Assembly: GCA_023614405.1 (NCBI GenBank)
Contig: CM042684.1
Span: forward strand, 533,246,682-533,310,681
Source of the DNA: Avena insularis
Lineage: Eukaryota; Streptophyta; Magnoliopsida; Poales; Poaceae
Length of the DNA: 64,000 bases
Reading direction: 5' to 3'
This document shows positions 1 to 10,643 of this stretch, piece after piece; the first letter of the stretch is position 1, and the number at the start of each line of letters is the position of its first letter. The translations under genes and the position numbers were made by a program. A model generated the notes under the pieces. The model saw only the letters and a list, made by a program, of their open reading frames with translations, made no database searches and was not told the DNA's origin.

Positions 1-732
1 TATTTCTTTTTTTGTTTTTATTCAATCGGAGACTTTTTAAAATATTTTTTATTTTGTTTTTATCGTTCTACTAAAATATACAAGGCATGGATGCTGAACC
101 TTGTGTAGTATGCTAGCAACCTTCCAACCTTTGGCGCCGTTCTAGGCGAAGTAGTCTACAATTTTCTAACGAAATGAAATTTTAAAATCAGAGTTGTATG
201 TATATGATTATCATTTTTCCGATATATTAGTTGTTCTAAATAGAAATTTTATTTATGTCAATTTTTTTGGCCACAGTGCACCTTGCTGTTTCACTGCAAT
301 CTTTGACAGGTTATATCCTAAAAAATGGTTGAAAGCTAAGGATGAACTATGATATAATTTTTGGTGTGGAATGTAAATAGAGACTACCCACCATATTTTT
401 CTAGGTGTTTTTTATAACAACATTTTTCTGCGTGGACCATATTGAGTATCTCTGATTGAAGATTTTGAGGTTGAGCTGCAAGATATCGTCACTTTTTCAT
501 TCAATGAAGAATAAAATTTGTTTAATGTACATGTTATTTCTTATAATGGTGATGGCATTTTTTTGAAGGCATATCCTAGTATGATTTTTCATTTTGTATT
601 TGACATATTATTATTTTTGATTAATTTAAATATGGTATTCACATTTTTTTAATAGACTGTGAAGCATTGCCCCCAAAGCCTAGAATATATCTTCGAGAAG
701 GCATGTTTGAAATATATAATTAATATCATCCA
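1..732. other. AT-rich stretch, no gene seen
   Basis: I find no convincing coding region, terminal repeat or RNA gene here. The sequence is AT-rich with long T runs and only short spurious frames. It ends where the minisatellite begins. Confidence 0.5.
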
Positions 733-1810
733 ACATGAGTTGCATCTGGATTTAAAACTGGCTGATCCCAACAAGTTGCATGTGTACTTGAAACTGGCTT
801 TTCTCGAGGGAAGGGGAGGGGTGGTAGAGTTGCAAGTAGGTTTGTAACCGTGAATTTTTGTTTTTGAATACTACGCTTGAAACTGGATTATTTTCTCGGA
901 ATCGTAACGAGTTGTATGTGCACTTGAAACTGGAATTTTCTTGTTGGAAGGGGAGGGCGGGTGGGAGAGTTGTAATTAGGTTTGTAATTGAGAATTTTTT
1001 TCTTTTCATATAAGTTGCATGTGGAATTGAAACTGTTTTTTCTTGGGATCCTAACGAGTTGCATGTGCACTTGAAACTAGTTTTTCTCGAGGGAGGGGGG
1101 AGGGGTGGTAGAGTTGCAGGTAAGTTTGTAATTGACATTTTTTGTTTTTCATACGAGTTGCATGTCAACTTGAAACATGCTTTTCTAAGGAGAAGGCGAG
1201 GAGGTGGGAGAGTTGCAAGTAGATTTGTTATTGAGATTTTTGCTTTTGATTACAAGTTGCATGTGGACTTGAAACTGACTTTAATCGGGAGGGATAATTG
1301 CAAGTAGGTTTGTAACTAAGCATTTTTGCTTTTTCATATGAGTTGCATATGGAGTTGAAATTGACTTTTATCGGGGGAAAGGGAGGAATGGGAGAGTTGC
1401 GAGTATGTTTTTAACTAATTTTTTTTGCTTTTGATATGAGTTGCATGTGGAATTGAAACTGGCTTTTTTCTGGAGATCACAACGAGTTGTGTGCCCACTT
1501 GAAACTGGCTTTCTTGAAGGGGAGGGTGGGTGGGAGAGTTGCAGGTAGGTTTGTAACTGAGTAATTTTGCTTTTTATATGAGTTTCATCTAGACTTGAAA
1601 CTAGATTTTTTTTCCTCTGAATCCAAACGAGTTGCATGTCCACTTGAAACTAGCTTTTCTCGGTGGAAAGGGAGGGCGGGTGGGAGAGTTGTCAGTAGGT
1701 TTGCAATTGAGGAGTTTTTTCTTTTGATATGAGTTGCATGTAGACTTAAAACTTGCTATTGTCAAGGGAGGGCGAGGAGGTGGGAGAGTTGCAAGTAGGT
1801 TTGTAACTGG
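733..1810. repeat. Degenerate minisatellite, about 13 units
   Basis: The core 'gagttgcatgtggacttgaaactgg' type motif (seen in many variants) recurs about thirteen times, near 735, 774, 909, 1013, 1056, 1156, 1254, 1340, 1438, 1484, 1580, 1629 and 1731. Cores alternate with a G-rich block (gggagggtgggtgggagagttgc) and a T-rich block (tttgtaactgagaattttt). Spacing alternates between about 45 and 100 bp, so the higher-order unit is about 150 bp. Units are well diverged, which implies an old array. Frames through it are low-complexity and differ from unit to unit, so I do not read it as coding. It may be an internal array of an unrecognised DNA transposon. Confidence 0.8.
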
Positions 1811-2309
1811 GACAAACAGGGGAGAAGAGCTGACGACGGGATAAAAGAGATGCGCTGACATAGAGACTCCCAAAAAAACTGTACCTAGCACATCTATCTA
1901 TGTACCAAAAAACTGTCAAAATAGGATAAATCAGATCAAGACGCCATGACCAAGAAGCCTGGCTAACGACATCGATCAGGACGCGTTGGCGGGGAGATCT
2001 TAGAGACGGCAGCCAACTTGACTTGATCCGATTCCAAACTGAGTACTTCTCACGGCCACGCACGACGTAGCTAGCGGTAGGAAAAGGAAACCCGGACCAT
2101 ATGGTTTCGGGCTTTTTAATTTTCTCGGTGGCAATGTGTGTAATATAGACTTTGGTGGAAGGGTAAAATCGTCCAGGTAAAAATGACGTACCATCAAGAC
2201 CATAAACCTTTTAATAGTATAGATTTTAGGCTGTGGAGCTTTGGCCTCAGTGTTTGGTAAAAAATAAAATGGAAACTGACACGAACAAACTAATCAATTA
2301 ACCTAATTA
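1811..2309. other. Intergenic, no gene seen
   Basis: No supported gene. The stretch ends in AT-rich DNA containing 'ttttaatagtatagattt', a string often seen at the ends of degenerate grass transposons; that link is only an impression. The 15-bp target site of the next retroposon starts at 2310. Confidence 0.4.
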
Positions 2310-2415
2310 GAAACTATGACTCCAGGTATGCACACTTCGCGGAGAAACCCTACCCGCTCCCGTACGGCACCTGCACCTCACCGGGGTGCCCTGGCCTCCT
2401 CTCCTCGACACCCCT

Positions 2416-5101
2416 CACTACAGGAAAGATTCGAGGCGCCGACGGCCGGCCGGCTACGCCAACGGCCAAATGTCGGGGCTATCGGCGTAGCGGCCTCCCC
2501 GGCCAGCTGCCCAGCCCGGCCGTCGGCGTAGATGAAGGTGCCGAGGGTACTCCTCGGCATAGCGCGGCTGTCGGCGTAGCAGAGAGGGTTGTACCGACGG
2601 TGCCCTCGGCGTACGTACCTCCTTCGGCGTAGCACCAGTTTAGACATGGCGACGGAAACGGCGTTAGGTAGCCAGGCTGTGTCGACGACCTGGTCGTCAC
2701 CGTAGCTCTTTGAGAGAAATTGGTTGGTCTGTGCCGACGGCTAGGCCGTCTGCGTAGACCTCTAGATTTTTTTCCATTTTATTTTAGCCATAGCTATTTT
2801 TCCTTTTACCTCATTAATTTTTGAAAATCATAACTAAATCATTCTAATTCAGAAAAATACAAATAATATATCAAAATTTGCAGAAAAATAAGATCTATCT
2901 ATCTACACTTAAATATTACACATTTATAAATAAAAGTAAGTAAAACATAAAACTATATATAGTTTAAAACGGGTATAAGAAATTCAAAAACGATCCAAAC
3001 AATGCGAAACCTTCACGTGGTGTCATATTATGTGACATAGTTAGAAGAAAAAATATCAAACTTGGTATATTGATTATATTTCAAAAAACATTAACAAAAT
3101 GACCTATCTCGTTTGAGGTTTCCTGGTTTCGGGTCAAATGACCAATGTTATGGCTAGAATAAAGGCATAGTTTATGATAATGTGTCCACATTGTGCGTAC
3201 ATGCGCATCATAGGATGACGAACAGTACTTTAGGAGGAATTTTTCCTTTTTGTCACACCAAAAAGCTATTTTCTATTTTCCGAGTGCAAAAAACGGGCGG
3301 TTTTGTGAAGCAACCACCAAATGGCTAATTCAAAATTCTACCACCACATTTTTCAAAAATACTAGACTATCTTACATGGACAATGTCCTAACAAGGGATC
3401 TCAAACCTTTCTGTCTATGCCTGGTAAAAAAGACAAATTCCTGCCGAATCGGTAGAAAGTGGGTCAGATATAAACTACAGGTACATGATCGGATGCTCAT
3501 GATTTTTTACAAAAAGCATTTTTAGGTTCACAATATGTTGTTTCATCAGAGATCCACTTCAAGTTTAGCGAGTCTCGGCCCCAGCTAACAATCTTCATAC
3601 CCGTCGTTTGACAAAGTTTGACGATAGTTTAAAACAAACATAAGAAATTCAAAAACGATCCAAAAAATGCGAAACCTTCGCATGGTATCATATTATGTGA
3701 CATAGTTAGAAGGAAAAATATCAAACTTGCTATATTGATTATGTCTAAAAAAACCTTCACAAAATGACCTATCTCGTTCGAGGTTTCCTGGCTTTCGGGT
3801 CAAATGATCAGTGTTATGGCTAGAATGAAGGCATAGTTTGTGATAATGTGTCCACATTCTGCATACATGTGCATTATGGGATGGCGCACAATATTTCGGG
3901 AGAAAGTTTTCCTTTTCGTCGCATCGAAATGCCATTTTCAATTTTCTGAGTGTAAAAAATGGGCGGTTTTGTGAAGCAACCACCAAATGGCTAATTCAAA
4001 ATGGTATCACCACATTTTTCAAAAATAGTAGACCATCTTACATGGACAATGTCCTAACAAGAGGATCTCAAACATTTCCGTATATCCCTGGTAAAAAAGA
4101 TAAATTCCTGTTGAATCGGTCGGAAGTGGGTGAGATATGAACTACAGGTACATGATCGGATGCTCATGATTTTTTATAAAAATCATTTTTAGGTTCACAA
4201 TATTCTATTTCATCAAAGATCCACTTCAAGTTTAGCGAGTCTCAACCCCAAGCTAAGAATCTTTATGCGTGTCATTTTAAAAATGAAATTATGGTAAGAA
4301 TCACGGCATAGTTTGTGATAAGTTGATATTGATATCATATTTGGATTCCTCTCATTTGTATAATCAATTTAGACATATTATTTGTCAAATTCCGATTTAC
4401 AGATTTAAAGATATTAATTATTCCATATTAAATAGAAAAATACAAATAAATCATTATATTTTTATTTGAATTCAATAATATTTTTACTTATTCATTGTTG
4501 CTTACTTAAATAACTGTTTCTAATTTCAAAAAATACAAACATGTGACATGATGATATAAGAGTTAATAGGATTGATATCATAGTATTGATAACAATGTAT
4601 AAATTGTTTTGTGGAAACAGATTCTGAAGGAACGAGAAAGTTAAGCGTGCTGGGGATGGAGTAGTGAGGATGGGTGACCAACCGGGAAGTTTGACTAAGA
4701 CTACAATTTAATCAATGATTAAGAGTAATTAGTGTTAAAAATGTTTAAAGCGAGAGATTACGAGTCAAACAATTTAAAGATTAAAGAACTTGATTTTTTT
4801 ATATATTTTATTTTACGCTATGCCGACGGCCTGGCTCTCGGCGTAGCAGGGCGACGTGGCGGGCTCGTTCTGCTCCTGGGTTGGGCCTGTGCCGACAGCC
4901 TGGCCATTGGCGTAGCTCCAGGGCTGGGCCGTTACCAAACGGCCGTTGCCTGACATCGTGGGGCCCGCTGCGAGCGCTATGCCAAGGGGGGTCCTCAACG
5001 CCGACGACCCAGTGGCTATGCCGACGGCCATAGTGCCGACAGAAATATGTCACAGTGCCAATGGCAGCCGGTCGTCGGCGCCTCAAATCTTTCCTGTAGT
5101 G
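2416..5101. mobile_element. Non-autonomous CACTA transposon
   Basis: The left end reads cactacaggaaagattcgag and the right end is its inverse complement with one mismatch; the match continues into ggcgccgacg, giving a terminal inverted repeat of about 28 bp. The 3-bp TSD CCT is perfect (2413-2415 and 5102-5104). Subterminal regions (about 2440-2760 and 4815-5070) are dense in tcggcgtag/ctacgccga motifs in both orientations, the usual transposase-binding arrays of CACTA (En/Spm) elements. The 2,686-bp element has no transposase ORF, so it must be mobilised in trans. GC-rich frames over the subterminal arrays are not genes. It is inserted in the retroposon beginning at 2325. Confidence 0.93.
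2961..4276. repeat. Internal ~655-bp tandem duplication in the CACTA element
   Basis: Blocks 2961-3612 and 3624-4276 are diverged direct copies. Both run from agtttaaaac through aagaaattcaaaaacgatcc, gacctatctcgtt and ccacatttttcaaaaat to ccacttcaagtttagcgag. Substitutions and small indels separate them, so the duplication is not recent. Neither copy has a convincing ORF. Confidence 0.85.
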
Positions 5102-5472
5102 CCTCCTCCTCCCCCCTCCTCGGCTGCGAGTTAGGGAGACATAGTCGTCAGTGAAAACCGAGCCCACTTGGTCATGGCGGACGATGATGGTGTTTTTGCA
5201 CCGATAGCTTGACGAAGGCATCACCGTGCAACTATTGTCGACTCACTCATGCTACTCCGAGGGAAACCCTAGAATCTGGTATTCTAAAACGGACGATGGC
5301 GGCACTACGGTGTCGTGTTCCCTCTTGGGGGCATAGTTTGTGGACCAGTGCTGGATGGCAGAGGCAGGAGGTGCAGCGCCTTCGTCTTGCATGGAGCTTC
5401 GGCAACAACGATGTCAAGTCATGTCTAATTGACGAGTGCTACGCTGAGTCATCATGTTCGGCAGGTGCTACG

Positions 5473-6870
5473 TGATACATTGCAAATGTATCTATAATTT
5501 TTTATGTTCAATGCTTGGTTTTATCTACTTTCTTATGTTTTGTCCACACTTTGGAGTACTTTTCATATGATTTCTTGGACTAACCTATTAACAAGATGCC
5601 ACAGTGCCAGTTGCCTGTTTTCTGGTGTTTTTGGTTCCAAGAAAGTCAGAAAATGAATATTCTCAGAATTGGACGGGACAAAAGCCAAAGTTCCTATTTT
5701 ACCGGAAGACTCACGGAGCCAGAATACGAGATGGAGGAGGGCCAGGGCCTGGCCACACCCTCCCAGGCGCGGGCTAGCCCTACCCGCGCCACCAGGTGGT
5801 GTGGGCCCCCGGCCGGCCACCGACCTTGCCTCCTTTGCCTATAAGAGCCTCCGATACCAAAACCCTAGATCGTCAATCAGAAATCCACGAAAAGTTCCGC
5901 AGCGCCGCCGCCACCGAAGCGGAGATTTGGGGGACAGAAAGTCTCTGTTCCGGCACCCTGCCGAGACGGGGAAGTGCCCCCGGAGCCATCTCCATCGATC
6001 TCCACCACCATCTCCATCACCATTGTTGATTCCCATGATGAGGAGGGAGTAGTTCTCTCTCGAGGCTAAGGATTCTACCGGTAGCTATGTGTTCATCTCT
6101 CTCTCTCTATGCATGATCTTATTGAGATCATGAGCTTGTAATCTATAGATCTACCTTGCTACTCAAGTGCTTTAATAGACCGCTGCTCTCGCCATGTGTG
6201 TGAAAGTGACAGCGTGCATACCATGGTGGCACTTAGGCTAGAGATTACAAATACTTGTTATGAGTTATACTTGGAGTTGGATGTCTTTATGAAATTGTGG
6301 TGTTTGTTGGACTCGTCTAGTACTCAAGGTGACAGTGTGGGGTTTTCTAGATGGGAAAGATGAACTTTGAGGTGTGCTGCTATAGCCCTACCATCGATTA
6401 GAGTGTTCAACCGGAGAGTAGTTAAGAGTAGTATCATGAAGAGAATATATTTATATGAGAGTGTTCACTAGTGAAAGTATGATCCCTAAGCCTTGTTTCT
6501 TAGCATTGAAACACCGTTTGCAACTAGATATGTTACATGTTTGCTTGCTTCCATCTTTATTTCAGTTTGCCTTTAGTCTTTTCCCACATCAACCACACGC
6601 CAGCAAGCTATTTTCTATCACCATTACCACTTATAATTATCTATACCACTTGTAATACACCTGACAAGTGTATTAGGTGTGTTGGGGACACAAGAGACTT
6701 CTTGTATCTTGATTGCAGGGTTGCTTGAGAGGGGATACCTTTGACCACTTCCTCCCTGAGTTCGATAAACCTTGGGTGATCCACTTAAGGGAAAACTTGC
6801 TGCTGTTCTACAAACCTCTGTACTTGGAGGCCCAACAACTGTCTACAAGAATAGAAGTGCATAAACATCA
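5473..6870 (+). repeat. 5' LTR of gypsy element 1
   Basis: Starts tgatacattgcaaatgtatc, an imperfect palindrome found at the start of every LTR of this family here, and ends ...aaacatca. A TATA-like ctataag at 5839-5845 is followed by a leader containing aaaaccctag, so the promoter is probably there. It is 1,398 bp against 1,430 bp for the 3' LTR; most of the difference is a block of about 35 bp near 11826-11860 that is missing here. Confidence 0.93.
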
Positions 6871-6880
6871 AGCTATTTTC

Positions 6881-6898
6881 TGGCACCATTGCCGGGGA
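6881..6898 (+). other. Primer-binding site, tRNA-Asp type
   Basis: Reads tggcaccattgccgggga. The complement of the plant tRNA-Asp 3' end is tggcgccgttgccgggg, so there are two mismatches. Both are G-to-A changes at former CpG sites, as expected after cytosine methylation. It lies 10 bp inside the 5' LTR. Confidence 0.8.
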
Positions 6899-6967
6899 GA
6901 TAAGGTAAAAGGTATTCACACCGGAGGATTAAAGAAGAATAACCTCCCACGGCAAACGCCTATTTTT

Positions 6968-6985
6968 TGGCGTCGTTGCCGGGGA
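6968..6985 (+). other. Second, duplicated primer-binding-site copy
   Basis: Reads tggcgtcgttgccgggga, one mismatch from the tRNA-Asp complement. The surrounding block 6961-7014 repeats the PBS-leader block at 6871-6923, including ggtaaggtaaaaggta. The leader therefore carries two primer sites 87 bp apart, and the inner copy is the better match. Confidence 0.75.
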
Positions 6986-7091
6986 GGTAAGGTAAAAGGT
7001 ACTCACATCCTCCGGTGTGAGTGCTCGAAGTTATTTCCTTTAGATTCTGCAATTTTGTCTTTTTGTTTCTTGTTTTCACTAGTTAGGCTTA

Positions 7092-7895
7092 ATGGAAAAC
7101 AACAACAAAATTAGAGAGCTTTATAATATTTATCTTGAGTTAGGACATGAAGTGTTTGAAGAGAAAATTAGAAAACCTATGGAACTTTATTTGCGTGCTA
7201 ATAGCAATGTTATTAGTATGAATTCTTTGAACACCATTATTGCCAATGCTATGGAAAAGTCTAAGCTTGGGGAAACTAGTTTTTACGAAAATGATCTTTT
7301 TAGTTCCCCAGCTTTGGAAGATAGCTATTCTATTGCTTATGATGATACCAAACCTCCAATATATGATGATTGCAATGATGAATATGATATTTTCAGTCCA
7401 CCTACTATTGAGGAGGAAATTAATTATGATTACAATATGCCTCCTATATTTGATGATTATGGTGATGAAAATAATAATGATAGCTATTTTGTTGAATTTG
7501 CTCCCACTACAATCAATAAGAATGACTATGTTTATGTGGGGAGTATTAATTCTTTTATGCATGTGGCTCATGATAAGAATGTTTCTTGTAATAGTTATAT
7601 TGTTACTTTTATTCATGATGCTACTAAAAGTTATTATGAGAGAGGGGAACATGGTTTTATGTGTTTCAACAATATTAAGTTTCCCCTCTTTATGTTGAAA
7701 TTTTTGAAGTTGCACTTGTTTTGCTTTCCTATGCTTGTTCCTTTGTGCTTTCATGACTTGTTTCTTTACAAGATTCCTATGCATAGGAAGTGGGTTAGAC
7801 TTAAATGTGCTTTGAATTTGCTTCTTGATGCTCTCTTTTACTTCAATTCATACTTTTTATGTGAGCATCTTCTCAAACTATCATGCCTAACTTAA
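7092..7895 (+). CDS. 267-codon ORF of unknown function in gypsy element 1
   Basis: I do not recognise a described domain. The start MENNNKIRELYNIYLELGHE is a likely helix. Residues ~75-150 hold repeated acidic/aromatic blocks of the kind PPIYDD, PPTIEEE and PPIFDDYGDE. After HDATKSYYERGEHGF (about 175-190) the C-terminal third is hydrophobic with basic patches (IPMHRKWVRLK). There is no gag major-homology region, zinc knuckle, D-T/S-G protease, RT or integrase motif. The ATG has a favourable context (cttaATGg), and the uninterrupted 804 nt in an otherwise decayed neighbourhood suggest selection or recent insertion. From memory, similar frames are common in Triticeae repeats. It sits where the sister elements carry gag. 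It could be a structural accessory protein, or an ORF maintained only because the element is young. Confidence 0.6.
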   Translation: MENNNKIRELYNIYLELGHEVFEEKIRKPMELYLRANSNVISMNSLNTIIANAMEKSKLGETSFYENDLFSSPALEDSYSIAYDDTKPPIYDDCNDEYDIFSPPTIEEEINYDYNMPPIFDDYGDENNNDSYFVEFAPTTINKNDYVYVGSINSFMHVAHDKNVSCNSYIVTFIHDATKSYYERGEHGFMCFNNIKFPLFMLKFLKLHLFCFPMLVPLCFHDLFLYKIPMHRKWVRLKCALNLLLDALFYFNSYFLCEHLLKLSCLT

Positions 7896-10643
7896 AGGCG
7901 TTAAAGAAAAGTACTTATTGGGAGATAACCCAAAAGTTTTAGACGAGTCTTGAAAGTTATTACTTCAGTAATAACCGCTCCTTACCCTTTTTATTTGCTT
8001 TTTGTGCCAAGAGTAACCTCTAATGAGAGAGAAGTAATGATTGGGAAAGTTGCTGTCCCGAAACAGATTTGTGTGCTTCACCGTCAAAATTTGTGTAAAA
8101 TCTCTGTACGTCCTTTTGAGGCGTGAATTTTGTGCTTCTGCCCCAGGTTGTTATCTAACTTTCATTAGTTCAATACTTTTTGATTTGAGCAACAGAAGGT
8201 CTTCGAAAAAATACGTCTTTACATGCTGGTCTGTTTTGACAGATTTCTGCCATTATTTGCATTTGCTTCTTGTTGATTCCTTTTTGAGTTCTCTTAGGGG
8301 AACTGAGATTTTTGAGGGAAGTGATACAGTAGCTAGTGTTTTAATGGAAGTTTTATTGGTGTTATAACTGAACCTAAGACTTATTATCTTGAATGCACTA
8401 ATGTTGCTAATAAAGATTGTGTGAAGTTTTGTATGAAGGAAAATTTTCAGGTGTATGGAAGGAATGAGTAATGAGATGAAGGATGGACTAAAGCTCAAGC
8501 TTGGGGATGCCACGCGTGTCACCCCAATAAATATCCAAGAAGTACAAGCGTCAAAGCTTGGGGATGTCCAAGGCATCCCCCTCTTCATCAATAAAAATCC
8601 CAGGTTTCTTCCAAACGCTTCATTTTTATTGTTTCATGCACAGTTGTGTTGTTCTTGGAGTGTCTTCTTTTTTGTCTTTGTTTTGGTTTTTCGTTTGCTT
8701 TGTTTGCTTAATTTGCTGAATAAATTGGTTAGACCCCCTCTTTCATACATTGTTTTTCAAATAGTTTGGTTTGGTTTGGAAAAGAGTAGGAAAAGTTCAT
8801 GCTTAAGTGGTAAAGAGAGCTTGTTTTTGACTGTGGCCTATGCTTTGTCATGCCATGCTTGATATTGTTTTAGCTTTATGCTTAGTATTCTTGTTGTAGC
8901 ATGACTTGTTATAGACAATTGAGATTGCTTAATGTGCCTTTGAAGAATCATGCGTTGTTTTAGCATATTAAAGCATAGTATTGTGGTATTCTCCTTTGAT
9001 GCTTTATTTGGGTTGACTTGGCGCATGCTCACACCATGTTATGACTATCTCAAGTCACCATAGCCTTTATGATCCTTTAGTTTTCAACTTGTAGTATCAC
9101 TTTATGCTTTGATCAATGATATTTTGTCGCTCTGCATGATTATTGCCATTATTGCTCTCTTAGTTTGTCGCTCCCAATCTTTTGCTAGCCTCCACAACCA
9201 AGTATGAGTTCCACTCATGCATCCAACTCCCTAAACCAAGTTATTTCAAAGAGTCCACCATACCTACCTACTAGCATATGCTATTCCAAGTATATTCATG
9301 TTTTTATTTACCTTCCAAATTAAACTTGTTATGAGAAAACTAGTGATTAAAGCTCTCACGAACTTGATGGCACACTTTACTTTTCTTGCCCTTAATAAAC
9401 TTGAACCATTGTGTCATCTATGTTGTATATGCTTGCACTTATTTGTTGGGTATTAGCAGAACCATGCTTTCATGGGAAACGCTTTCAACATTGCACTTGG
9501 TACTTGTACCTAGTTGATATCATGCTCTTTTGTATATGGATGTCGTCGGTGTGAAATTAAAGGGGAGCTTGTAAGTCCATGGAGTTATGTATATGTGTTA
9601 GAGAAACGCCTGGGCCGCTGGTCTAATCTATGCTGACATGGTGGGAACCTGCAGCGTAACCATAATGAGCTGTCTATAAAGCATTCTTCTTATAAAAAAA
9701 GAGTCCTATATTGAGAAAAAAAAGAAAAAAAAGAGATTATGAAAAGAGGAAAGAGAGAAAAAAGCACCATATTCCCATGGTAAATAAGAAGATTGCTGAG
9801 ATGCTCGTTGTCTACTTGCCTTATCATTTTGATATGGAGATTCTTCTGTATCATCGGGCAAGGGGTACCTCATTGGCGGTTCTCTATGATACACATGTAC
9901 TTACGATGACAAGAACTTGTCGGTGACTAAACTTGAGTAGCATGAGGAGCGGCCCTCGTATTCAAGGGACATGCGATTTCTAACTTATACTTCGTCAAGC
10001 ATGTACACCATAGTTTGTTCACTTTAACCTTAATCACTTCAAGATGCTTATGATAGGGGCAATGAGAGCTAAAAGCTATAAGTACCATAATTTTTGGAAG
10101 CTCTTTATGAGACTTGAATCTCTACTTCCTTTTATGAAGGCCTTTCTTCCACCATTATATTGAGTCTCCACCTTCTATCTTTATGCACCTATTTTGAGAG
10201 CATAGTGGCCATTTTTAGTTCTATGTGCATTGTCCCAAGACTAGTTGATTGATGTATAACTTGATATTGCTTGTTTTAAACTATTTGTATCTAGTCACTC
10301 TTATGAACTTTGAAGGTGTCCTATGCATTTATATTTGCTACTCTATGAGGGACAAGCTGAATGTTATTATGCTATGTTTTCTTTATGTGAAACAAACAAA
10401 CGTCTTGCAAAGCATTGTTATTCATGAATCTTTTATTTGTGTCTTTTCTTGTTGCAACATAGTTGCTTTGTCTTATTGTTAGAACTTTATCTTTCATGCT
10501 ATGTTGAAGTACTATGATCCCAACTATCCATGTTTTACAAATACTTTGATCAAGTTTATGATGGTGCATGTCACCTTAAAAATTATTCTTTCTTTTTATC
10601 ACTTACCTACTCGAGGACGAGTAGGAGTTAAGCTTGGGGATGT
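7896..10643 (+). other. 3' non-coding region of gypsy element 1 with PPT
   Basis: About 2.7 kb without a credible ORF. It is homologous to the regions after gag in the two other gypsy elements, so it is an inherited part of the family. The motif aagcttggggatg appears at 8497-8509, at 8554-8566 inside a hairpin, and at 10630-10642 as the probable polypurine tract next to the 3' LTR. A purine-rich A/G run lies at about 9714-9765. Confidence 0.7.
8560..8580 (+). other. Conserved hairpin in gypsy element 1
   Basis: The arms ggggatgtc and ggcatcccc flank a 3-nt loop, giving a 9-bp stem with one G-T pair. The same hairpin, with perfect arms, is at 50978-50998 and, on the minus strand, at 40950-40970. 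Confidence 0.7.

Noticed and set aside
733..1810. CRISPR-like spaced repeats
   Set aside because: Cores are diverged, the spacers are themselves repeated, and the context is plant nuclear DNA; it is a minisatellite.
4808..5224. 138-codon minus-strand frame at the right end of the CACTA element
   Set aside because: It is made of subterminal tcggcgtag-type repeats and crosses the transposon end.
7140..7784. 214-codon minus-strand frame
   Set aside because: It mirrors the AT-rich plus-strand ORF of gypsy element 1. Its Ile/Asn/Lys-rich translation is an antisense artefact.
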